DNA from: Celeribacter ethanolicus
GTDB taxonomy: Bacteria > Pseudomonadota > Alphaproteobacteria > Rhodobacterales > Rhodobacteraceae
Assembly (NCBI RefSeq): GCF_001550095.1
Contig: NZ_LRUC01000032.1
Location: forward strand, 1 to 41,524
Reading direction: 5' to 3'
Length of the DNA stretch: 41,524 nucleotides
The translations under genes and the position numbers were made by a program. Below the pieces are notes generated by a model. That model saw nothing but the letters and a program-made list of their open reading frames with translations, had not been told where the DNA came from and did no database searches. Below are positions 35,507 through 41,524 of this stretch, in pieces; position 1 is the first letter of the stretch, and the number at the start of each line of letters is the position of its first letter.

Positions 35507-36610
35507 ATGAGCACGCCTTCTCTTCTCATTCTCCCCGGTGACGGTATTGGCCCCGAAGTGATGGCCGAAGTGGTTCGGATCATCGACTGGTACGGCGACA
35601 AGCGCGGCCTGAAATTCGATGTCACCACGGATCTCGTCGGCGGTGCCGCCTATGACGTGCACGGAGTGCCGCTCGCGGATGAAACCATGGCGAAAGCCCA
35701 GGAAGTGGACGCCGTCCTGCTCGGCGCCGTCGGCGGTCCGAAATACGACGTTCTCGATTTCTCTGTGAAGCCGGAACGCGGCCTGCTGCGTCTGCGCAAG
35801 GAAATGGACCTCTTCGCCAACCTGCGTCCGGCGCAGTGTTTTGACGCTCTGGCCGATTTCTCCTCGCTGAAAAAAGACGTGGTGGCCGGTCTCGACATCA
35901 TGATCGTGCGCGAACTGACCTCCGGTATCTATTTCGGCGAGCCGCGCGGCATCATCACCGAAGGCAATGAGCGCGTGGGTATCAACACCCAGCGTTACAC
36001 CGAATCCGAGATCCGTCGTGTTGCGATCGCCGCTTTCGAGCTGGCGATGAAACGCAACAAGAAGCTCACCTCGATGGAAAAGGCCAACGTGATGGAATCC
36101 GGCATCCTGTGGCGCGATGTCGTCAACGAGGTGGCCGCAGATTATCCCGAGGTCGAAGTGGGCCACATGTATGCCGACAACGGCGCGATGCAGCTCGTGC
36201 GCGCGCCGAAACAGTTCGACGTGATCGTGACCGACAACCTCTTCGGCGACATCCTGTCCGACTGTGCCGCCATGCTCACCGGGTCGCTCGGCATGCTGCC
36301 GTCTGCCTCCCTCGGCGCGCCGATGGAAAACGGTCGTCCGAAAGCCATGTACGAGCCGGTCCATGGTTCGGCCCCGGACATTGCGGGTCAAGGCAAAGCG
36401 AACCCGATCGCCTGTATTCTCTCCTTCGCCATGGCGCTGCGCTACTCCTTCAATGAAGGCGAAGAGGCTACGCGTCTGGAAAAAGCCATCGAGAAAGTTC
36501 TGGCCGACGGTGTCCGCACCGGCGATCTGCTGGCGGGCGAAGGTGTCACCCCGGTGTCCACCTCCGGCATGGGCGACGCGATCCTTGCAGCGCTCGACGC
36601 CTCGCTCTGA
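35507..36610 (+). CDS. leuB: 3-isopropylmalate dehydrogenase
   Basis: A 367-aa NAD-dependent enzyme that oxidatively decarboxylates 3-isopropylmalate in the leucine pathway. The N-terminal [20 protein letters not shown], the substrate arginines in [11 protein letters not shown], and the signature [20 protein letters not shown] with its metal Asp residues are all present; [16 protein letters not shown] is the NAD-loop region. Length is standard. AGGA lies upstream of the ATG at 35507. It is separated from leuCD by 4 kb of unrelated genes and has its own terminator. The leader of leuC is not shared. Confidence 0.96.
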   Translation: MSTPSLLILPGDGIGPEVMAEVVRIIDWYGDKRGLKFDVTTDLVGGAAYDVHGVPLADETMAKAQEVDAVLLGAVGGPKYDVLDFSVKPERGLLRLRKEMDLFANLRPAQCFDALADFSSLKKDVVAGLDIMIVRELTSGIYFGEPRGIITEGNERVGINTQRYTESEIRRVAIAAFELAMKRNKKLTSMEKANVMESGILWRDVVNEVAADYPEVEVGHMYADNGAMQLVRAPKQFDVIVTDNLFGDILSDCAAMLTGSLGMLPSASLGAPMENGRPKAMYEPVHGSAPDIAGQGKANPIACILSFAMALRYSFNEGEEATRLEKAIEKVLADGVRTGDLLAGEGVTPVSTSGMGDAILAALDASL

Positions 36611-36628
36611 TCTGCTTTGACATTGACG

Positions 36629-36655
36629 AAAGGGCGTCCCTTGGGGCGCCCTTTT
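36629..36655. terminator. Intrinsic terminator after leuB
   Basis: AAAGGGCG pairs CGCCCTTT, and the stem continues inward for about three more pairs with a G-T, then TTTT. It lies between leuB and the convergent zinc-ribbon gene and can serve both strands. Confidence 0.88.
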
Positions 36656-36671
36656 GCATCGGTCGAATGTG

Positions 36672-36962
36672 TCAGTCGAAAAGATCGAAAAGATCCTCGG
36701 CGGCATCGAACAACCGATGCGCCACGCCCTTGCGCTTCTTCTTTTTCTGACGGGGCTTCTCCAAGGCTAGCGCGCGGGCCTTCTTCGCCGTCTTGCCTTT
36801 GGGCGAAACCGTCTCACCCACATGGTCCACCCGCAACGCCTTCATCCGCGACAAGGGGGCGCCGCAATTGGTACATTTCAGCTCATGCCGTGCCGCATCG
36901 AGCGTCAGCACGGTTTTCGAGCCACAATAACAGCAGGTTGCGGATTTCCGGGTGCGATACAT
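36672..36962 (-). CDS. Zinc-ribbon protein with basic linker and acidic tail
   Basis: A 96-aa protein of unknown function. Two CxxC knuckles (CCYCGSK and CTNCGAP, about 18 residues apart) form a zinc ribbon. A lysine/arginine-rich linker (PRQKKKKRKGVAHR) follows and then an acidic-aromatic end, DAAEDLFDLFD. The layout suggests nucleic-acid or ribosome contact through the basic part and protein docking through the tail, but this is inference. The start at 36962 has no strong ribosome site. It is convergent with leuB. Confidence 0.75.
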   Translation of the reverse strand: MYRTRKSATCCYCGSKTVLTLDAARHELKCTNCGAPLSRMKALRVDHVGETVSPKGKTAKKARALALEKPRQKKKKRKGVAHRLFDAAEDLFDLFD

Positions 36963-37085
36963 GAATCATGAGATGGGGTCGGGTCTCCTCGGGAACAAGG
37001 GCAAACCGACCGATCCCGTTGAAAGCATTCTCCGGAGTGCTACCGTGATAGCGCAAGCAAACAGGCCAGCAACAGGACAGACCGC

Positions 37086-38030
37086 ATGAACATCACCGGA
37101 GCCTTCTACGCGCTCGCCGCCTTCGCGATTTTCTCAACCCATGACGTGGTGATCAAATTCTTGGGCGGGCATTACACCCCGTTCCAGATCATCTTCTTCT
37201 CCACGCTGTTTTCCTTCCCGCTGGTCATGTTCATGCTGATCCGCGACCGCAACCCCGGCCATCTGCGCCCGGTTCACCCGTGGTGGACCCTGTTCCGCAC
37301 GCTCGCCGCGATGATCAACACGGTCGCGGCCTTCTACGCCTTTTCCGTCCTGCCGCTGGCGCAGGTCTACGCCCTGATCTTCGCCACCCCTCTGGTGATC
37401 ACCATCCTGTCGATCCCGATGCTGGGCGAAAAGGTCGGCTTTCACCGCTGGGCGGCGGTTGTGTTGGGCCTCATCGGAGTGATGGTCGTTCTGCGCCCCG
37501 GAGGCACCGAACTGACCCTTGGCCATGCCGCAGCACTCTCCTGCGCGCTCTTCGGGGCTTTCGCCTCCGTCGTCGTCCGTAAGGTCGGGCGGGAGGAGCG
37601 CACCGAAGTGCTGATGCTCTACCCGCTGATCGCCAATTTCATCGTTATGGGGACGGCCATGTCGTTTTTCTACCATCCCCTGCCGCTGCTGGATCTGGGC
37701 GGGGTGGCAACCGTGTCGCTCTTGGGCTTCACAGGTGGCGTGGTCCTCATCCTGGCCTATCGTGCCTCCGAGGCGGCCATCGTCGCGCCGATGCAATATT
37801 CCCAGATCATCTGGGCGACGATTTATGGTTATTTCATCTTTGGCGAGAGCGTCGACCGCGCCACCGTGCTTGGCGCCGGGATCATCATCCTGTCGGGCCT
37901 CTACATTGTGTTCCGCGAATCGCGTGGCGGTCATTCTGAGAATACTCCGGTGCTCAGGACCCGCTCGCGGGCCTCGACAGCGATGTCCTTTCGAATTTCG
38001 CCTTTTGTCCGGCGCGAGAAGCTCCGCTGA
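37086..38030 (+). CDS. DMT-superfamily (EamA) transporter
   Basis: A 314-aa inner-membrane protein with about ten helices in two EamA repeats. The first begins ITGAFYALAAFAIFSTHDVV, and the second half includes LSCALFGAFASVVVRKVGRE and ends IYGYFIFGESVDRATVLG with the FGE motif common in EamA proteins. Such proteins export amino acids or other metabolites; the substrate is not predictable. AGGACAG lies upstream of the ATG. The C-terminal roughly 30 residues are polar and extra. It stands just before tRNA-Pro. Confidence 0.85.
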   Translation: MNITGAFYALAAFAIFSTHDVVIKFLGGHYTPFQIIFFSTLFSFPLVMFMLIRDRNPGHLRPVHPWWTLFRTLAAMINTVAAFYAFSVLPLAQVYALIFATPLVITILSIPMLGEKVGFHRWAAVVLGLIGVMVVLRPGGTELTLGHAAALSCALFGAFASVVVRKVGREERTEVLMLYPLIANFIVMGTAMSFFYHPLPLLDLGGVATVSLLGFTGGVVLILAYRASEAAIVAPMQYSQIIWATIYGYFIFGESVDRATVLGAGIIILSGLYIVFRESRGGHSENTPVLRTRSRASTAMSFRISPFVRREKLR

Positions 38031-38125
38031 GCCGTGCCGGGTGTGTGGGAAAACCTGTTTTTCATGGAAACGGAGATGGGTCAGGGCATGTTATCGGTCT
38101 TTCGTGGCAAAGACGAAATTCGCTC

Positions 38126-38152
38126 TTGCAAATCGCCGCGCCCCCCTATATT
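38126..38152 (+). promoter_or_regulatory. Promoter of tRNA-Pro
   Basis: TTGCAA (38126-38131) and TATATT (38147-38152) are 15 nt apart, 15 nt before the tRNA. The spacer ends in six C. Position relative to the tRNA is right for a stable-RNA promoter. Confidence 0.6.
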
Positions 38153-38166
38153 CCGCCCGTCACGGT

Positions 38167-38243
38167 CGGAGCGTAGCTCAGCCTGGTAGAGCACTGTCTT
38201 CGGGAGGCAGGGGCCGGAGGTTCGAATCCTCTCGCTCCGACCA
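38167..38243 (+). tRNA. tRNA-Pro (anticodon CGG)
   Basis: A 77-nt cloverleaf with acceptor CGGAGCG / CGCTCCG, D-arm GCTC/GAGC, anticodon stem CTGTC/GGCAG with loop TTCGGGA (anticodon CGG, G37), T-arm GGAGG-TTCGAAT-CCTCT, discriminator A and an encoded CCA. It reads proline codon CCG. tRNA 3' ends are frequent integration sites, and the accessory-looking region starts directly after it. Confidence 0.97.
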
Positions 38244-38602
38244 ATTCAAACTTATCGATAGTCAGGACATTTGTCCTTTCGCGTCACGATGTGACCTTTG
38301 AGCGCCGTTTTGCCCTGGCTCGGTTTGCCCGCCGCTAGAGGGCAAACACATTATCTGCACCCGCCGCGCGGGTGCGCCGCTTCATGAAAACGTGGAATCT
38401 GTCTGGAACCCAAAGATTGTCGACGAGGCTAAGAGCTGACAAAGCGAGCCTACGCTTTGCTGCATTGTCGCGGAAATTTCGGCCCATTCCGGACGTTGCC
38501 GGTACCCCAGTATGCTGCGCAGCAGCTTTCCGAAAACAGACGTCCGCTAGAGCTGGGCAGTTTTGCATCTCTAACTACCCAGCCCGTGCAACATCAAGAC
38601 GA
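38244..38602. other. 359-bp gap after tRNA-Pro
   Basis: No gene is supported. A 77-codon open frame on the minus strand (38335-38568) contains ATSGMGRNFRDNAAKRR, which resembles sequence fragments seen in short hypothetical ORFs of Roseobacter genomes. It lacks a ribosome site and is probably a dispersed noncoding repeat. No copy of the tRNA 3' end was seen in the rest of the window. Confidence 0.5.
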
Positions 38603-39661
38603 TTACCTTTTGATCACACCGTGTTCCTCATAGGCCTTCAGCAGTGTTGCGGTGAACTCTTCGGTCTTTGAAGTCACGCTGCCCAAGTCCGGCCAAGCAA
38701 ATGGTTCTGTGAACAAGGAAAGCTCTTGCTCAACTTCCAGTCCAAGCTTTGCCGCGACTGCCAGCGCTGACGTCGGTTCTTTGTCTTCCGGCCACAGCAA
38801 CTCATCAAATGTGATCCAGACTTCTTCTCCATCTATGAGACTGATTTCCGCGCGCATTGCGCCTAAGCGTTCGTTGACTGACGTTGCATCCTCAAGGAGC
38901 GCACACCGTATGAGCACTGAGACAGTCTCCTCATTCAAGTGAAGTGTGAGCCTAGGCTCCACAATGCGCACTTCTGGGGTTTCTCTTTGCGCATCATTTG
39001 GCGTCTCCGCCGGCTTCCCAGGAGACTTACTGTCAAATGGCTCCATGTGAATATTGAGAGGATGTGTGCCACAGTTTGGACAGTGCCAATAGTTCTTCGC
39101 CAATTGTGTTCCTGTAATCTGCACATCGCAGCTATGGCAGTACCAGACAGACGCTTCCCCGCCTCCAATTGGGTGGCGTGCTACGCCATCAAGATCGGCT
39201 TTTGTTGATCGTCGAGGCCAATCCACTGCCATTTGCGCCCGGATTCGTTTGCTGCGCTCTTTGGCGATATCGAGTAGTTTGCTCAGAAATTCGGGTTCCC
39301 TGACCGGGCTAGTTTCTGCATAGCGTTCATCAATTTCGACGATAGGTGCTTTAAACGGGGCTTCCGGAATGCGTAATTCCCAACCCACCCCTGAGACGAT
39401 AACGTCCCCAAGATAGTCCCCAATCTGGAATTGATGGCCGCAAAGCTCACCTTCTTCTGATGTTGGCTCGTCGTTGTGCTGGAAGTCCCTGGTGGATGCG
39501 GTTGCCTCGGTTTTGGCTCCTACTTGGCGCACAAATTCGCCCGCCTTTGCCAAATCCTCGTCACCCGGAAGCCAGCCCTCCTTAGTTGCATCGGTCAGTT
39601 CCTTCCAGTGTGCGAACCCCATCTCGGCGGCCAAAACGTTCAATGCTTCAGTGTGTGCCAT
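38603..39661 (-). pseudogene. Zinc-ribbon accessory protein, probably 5'-truncated by the IS5 element
   Basis: The open frame gives 352 aa from ATG 39661. Its start, HTEALNVLAAEMGFAHWKEL, matches the short helical module found in Glyoxalase_8-type and plasmid-borne proteins, which normally has a preceding helix. The frame in fact continues upstream as LGKRYARATA before a stop at the IS junction, so the native start has probably been lost. A central zinc ribbon (WYCHSCDVQ and HCPNCGTH) is present; the rest is acidic and unrecognised. Base composition is visibly lower in GC than in the core genes. It may still be expressed from the internal ATG. Function unknown. Confidence 0.55.
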
Positions 39662-39766
39662 GGCCGTCGCACGCGCATACCGTTTGCCAAGCGTCAGGAC
39701 CCATTAATCGTCTTGCGCTGATCTTGGTCCCGTGATTCACGCTGTCCCGACAGAAGGGGAAGCACG

Positions 39767-40114
39767 ATGAGCAATCTTTTTTGGCTGACGGACGAACAGA
39801 TGACGCGACTTAGGCCATTCTTTCCGAAGAGCCATGGCAAGCCGCGTGTCGATGACCGGCGCGTGCTGAGTGGCATAATCTTCATCAATCGCAATGGCTT
39901 GCGTTGGTGTGATGCACCCAAGGCATACGGACCGTCCAAGACGCTCTATAACCGTTGGAAGCGGTGGAGCGAGATGGGTGTATTTGTCAGGATCTTCGAG
40001 GGGCTGGCGTCCGAAGTGGAGGAGCCAACCACGATCATGATCGACGCGACTTACCTAAAAGCCCATCGCACGGCCTCAAGCCTGCGGTCAAAAAAGGGGG
40101 GCGCGGCAGGCTAA
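39767..40114 (+). CDS. IS5-family transposase, N-terminal ORF
   Basis: A 115-aa product carrying the IS5-type N-terminal domain (FWLTDEQMTRLRPFFPK, DDRRVLSGIIFINRNGLRW) and the first DDE-region strand with Asp in TIMIDATYLKAHRTAS. It ends soon after the AAAAAAGGGGGG run at 40090-40101, where a -1 frameshift would join it to the second ORF. GGGGAAGC lies upstream of the ATG at 39767. Good family recognition. Confidence 0.88.
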   Translation: MSNLFWLTDEQMTRLRPFFPKSHGKPRVDDRRVLSGIIFINRNGLRWCDAPKAYGPSKTLYNRWKRWSEMGVFVRIFEGLASEVEEPTTIMIDATYLKAHRTASSLRSKKGGAAG

Positions 40115-40293
40115 TCGGTCGCACCAAAGGGGGCATGAATACCAAACTCCATGCCGTGACCGACACCAGCGGACGCCCGATCAGGTTTTTCATGTCAGCT
40201 GGTCAGGTCAGTGATTACACGGGCGCGGCGGCCCTCCTGGACGGCCTGCCGACGGCGGATTGGTTGCTCGCCGATCGTGGCTACGACGCTGAT
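40090..40293 (+). pseudogene. IS5-family transposase, second ORF, cut by IS3 insertion
   Basis: Read in the -1 frame from the slippery run: VKKGGRGRLIGRTKGGMNTK, SGRPIRFFMSAGQVSDYTGA, then the second DDE Asp in LLADRGYDADW. At that point the IS3 left inverted repeat begins and the true frame is lost; the third catalytic residue (Glu) is missing from the window. The open frame runs on to 40335 only by chance. Confidence 0.8.
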
Positions 40294-40321
40294 TGGACCT
40301 GTCCCGTTTTCGTGCCGCCCC
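40294..40321 (+). repeat. Left inverted repeat of the IS3-family element
   Basis: Starts TGGACCTGTCCCG and is 22/28 identical to the complement of 41497-41524, with the core TGCCGC conserved at the same offset. Confidence 0.85.
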
Positions 40322-40331
40322 ATGTGCTCGT

Positions 40332-41189
40332 TTAAGCCACTTTCCGTTCGAATGCGACGGGGCTTTTCCAGCCTAGTGCTGAGTGGCGTCGTCGCGGATT
40401 GTAAAACCCGTTGATGTATTCAAAGATCGCCACTTCAGCTTGCCGCCGCGTTTCCCATGACTTGCGCCAGATCAGTTCGGCTTTGATGGTTTTGAAGAAC
40501 GTTTCGACAGCAGCATTGTCGTAGCAATTGCCCTTGCCGCTCATCGACACCTTGAAGCCATGCTGGCGCAGAAGCTTCTGATAGTCATGTGAACAATATT
40601 GCGACCCGCGATCCGTATGATGAATGCAGCCTTTGGGCGGCGCCCGGAAAGCTATGGCCATGTTCAATGCTCGGATCGCTAAGTCGCGTTTCATGCGATT
40701 GCTGACTGCCCAGCCGATCACCCGCCGAGAATGCAGGTCAAGAATAACAGCCAGGTAGAGCCATCCTTCTCGCGTCCAGACATAGCTGATGTCGCCCGCC
40801 CACTTCTGGTTCGGTTGATCGGCGTGGAAGTCCCGGTTCAGCAGGTTTGGCCCGATGTTGAACGCATGGTTGCTGTCCGTCGTGACCTTGTATTTCTTCG
40901 ATCTTTCGACCCGGATGCCGTTCTCGCGCATCAAGCGGCCCACACGGCGATGACCGACGTCCAGACCGATCTCCTTCAACTCTTCGGTCATTCGCGGCCT
41001 GCCGTAGCTACCAAGGCTCAGGCGGGACTGTTCTTTGATGTGTGCAAGCGTGACCATATCAGATCGTTGTCTGCGACTGGCAGGGCGACTACGGAAGGCC
41101 CGCAAGCCACGTGTGCTGACGCCAACGACACTGCATAAACGGTTGGCTGGAAAATGGTTCCTGTGTTCCTCGACAAACCTAAATCTCAT
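40332..41189 (-). CDS. IS3-family transposase OrfB (integrase core)
   Basis: A 285-aa rve-type integrase. The N-terminal HTH_21 region (LGSYGRPRMTEELKE) precedes the catalytic core: first Asp in WAGDISYVWTREGW, second in HHTDRGSQYCS, Glu in NAAVETFFKTIKAEL. The end RRHSALGWKSPVAFE is typical of the family. ATG at 41189 overlaps the orfA stop (ATGA). More likely it is made mostly as an OrfAB fusion by -1 frameshift. It looks intact. Confidence 0.93.
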   Translation of the reverse strand: MRFRFVEEHRNHFPANRLCSVVGVSTRGLRAFRSRPASRRQRSDMVTLAHIKEQSRLSLGSYGRPRMTEELKEIGLDVGHRRVGRLMRENGIRVERSKKYKVTTDSNHAFNIGPNLLNRDFHADQPNQKWAGDISYVWTREGWLYLAVILDLHSRRVIGWAVSNRMKRDLAIRALNMAIAFRAPPKGCIHHTDRGSQYCSHDYQKLLRQHGFKVSMSGKGNCYDNAAVETFFKTIKAELIWRKSWETRRQAEVAIFEYINGFYNPRRRHSALGWKSPVAFERKVA

Positions 41190-41461
41190 TGCTTTAGGCC
41201 CGCGAAGAACTGGGTGGCCTTTTTTAGGATTTCCCTCTCCTCCTTGAGAAGCCGGATCTCTCGTCGAAGCCGCTCATTCTCTTTGGCGAGGTCTAAATCC
41301 TCTTGTGAAACCACCTTCGTGTCTCGGTGTGCTGTGATCCATTTGTTCAGCGTCGACATGCCAACGCCCAGATCATCAGCCACCTGCTTGCGCGTCAACC
41401 CGCTGGTCAGCGCAATACGCACTGCATCTTGGCGAAATTCGTCCGTCCGTTTCAGTCCCAT
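41186..41461 (-). CDS. IS3-family transposase OrfA
   Basis: A 91-aa helix-turn-helix protein (RTDEFRQDAVRIALTSG, KQVADDLGVGMSTLNKWI) followed by a leucine-zipper-like coiled coil (ENERLRREIRLLKEEREILK) used for dimerisation. AAAGGAGA lies upstream of the ATG at 41461. It ends just past the A6G frameshift motif and overlaps orfB by four bases. Confidence 0.93.
   Translation of the reverse strand: MGLKRTDEFRQDAVRIALTSGLTRKQVADDLGVGMSTLNKWITAHRDTKVVSQEDLDLAKENERLRREIRLLKEEREILKKATQFFAGLKQ
41219..41225 (-). other. A6G programmed -1 frameshift site in the IS3-family element
   Basis: The mRNA reads CUAAAAAAGG. Slipping one base back at A AAA AAG moves orfA into the orfB frame; I followed the new frame through GHPVLRGPKA to the orfB ATG and met no stop. 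Confidence 0.8.
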
Positions 41462-41496
41462 AGTCAGTCTCCTTTGTTCCAGTAAAGGCTATCAAA

Positions 41497-41524
41497 GGAG
41501 CGGCATCAAACCGTGACACGTCCA
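41497..41524 (-). repeat. Right inverted repeat of the IS3-family element
   Basis: On the minus strand starts TGGACGTGTCACG; it ends at the last base of the window. Confidence 0.85.

Larger units (their letters stand above)
39700..40293 (+). mobile_element. IS5-family element (two-ORF type), left part, interrupted by an IS3 element
   Basis: Contains the first transposase ORF and the start of the second, joined by an A6G6 slippery run. The left boundary is approximate, near the GACCCATTAATCG that follows the truncated gene; I could not define its inverted repeat because the right end is not in the window. The IS3-family element starts at 40294, so the remainder should continue beyond 41524. 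Similar two-ORF layout is typical of the IS427 group. Confidence 0.8.
40294..41524 (-). mobile_element. Complete IS3-family insertion sequence (1231 bp)
   Basis: Bounded by imperfect 28-bp inverted repeats starting TGGACCTGTCCCG on the left and TGGACGTGTCACG on the right, 22 of 28 positions identical. It carries orfA and orfB with a -1 frameshift site. Length and organisation are normal for IS3. The right end coincides exactly with the window end, so the target duplication cannot be seen. Confidence 0.9.

Noticed and set aside
38335-38568. A 77-codon minus-strand open frame after tRNA-Pro
   Set aside because: No ribosome site and no protein-like domain; it resembles a dispersed noncoding repeat more than a gene.
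40294-40335. Natural C-terminus of the IS5 second ORF (TCPVFVPPHVLV)
   Set aside because: These residues are read from the IS3 inverted repeat and its interior, so the end is an artefact of insertion.
38244-41524. A duplicate of the tRNA-Pro 3' end as an attR site
   Set aside because: I searched by eye for GGTTCGAATCC and CGCTCCGACCA and found no second copy inside the window.

Overview
The window looks like the chromosome of an alphaproteobacterium of the Rhodobacterales (Roseobacter group). This rests on recognised family content and order rather than any database search: a high-GC core, IalB-type, DUF6525 and Hint-domain proteins typical of Rhodobacteraceae, a phosphorylated-serine cluster, and an rsfS-rlmH-gpmI-envC-ctpA-rppH run. 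Genus is not determinable from the sequence alone.

Layout. Positions 1-6.0 kb hold glutathione-dependent formaldehyde dehydrogenase (adhC/frmA), then the whole serine pathway: serC-serA leftward and serB rightward, followed by a TSUP permease. serC carries a two-hairpin leader that resembles the alphaproteobacterial serC RNA motif. Positions 6.2-10.5 kb hold an IalB-family secreted protein, rlmN, an AcfC-like binding protein, a small unknown/RHH gene pair and a LOG-family hydrolase. Positions 10.5-18.4 kb hold dapD, a GlsB/YeaQ membrane protein, a COG0523 (CobW-type) metal GTPase translationally coupled to a DUF6525 protein behind a Zur-box-like promoter, a glutamate-receptor-like channel, a Hint-domain protein, and the overlapping dapE-GNAT-DUF2064 operon. 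Positions 18.4-29.1 kb hold rnr, an MltB-type transglycosylase, the six-gene leftward rsfS operon (ribosome silencing, rRNA methylation, glycolysis, cell-wall activation/processing, RNA 5'-end processing) and an MscS channel. Positions 29.2-36.6 kb hold leuC-leuD behind a leader with a short ORF and competing hairpins (probable attenuator), several small membrane/secreted proteins, and leuB. Positions 36.7-38.2 kb hold a zinc-ribbon protein, a DMT transporter and tRNA-Pro(CGG).

Downstream of the tRNA the character changes. GC drops, an accessory zinc-ribbon gene appears to be cut at its 5' end by an IS5-family element, and that element is itself interrupted by a complete 1231-bp IS3-family element whose right inverted repeat is the last base of the window. 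This is the only clearly mobile region.

No wholly new multi-gene system such as a defence island, phage or CRISPR array is visible. The most interesting material is regulatory (leuC attenuator, serC leader, Zur-box promoter, rsfS upstream ORF), together with the bacterial ionotropic-receptor-like channel with a non-canonical pore filter.
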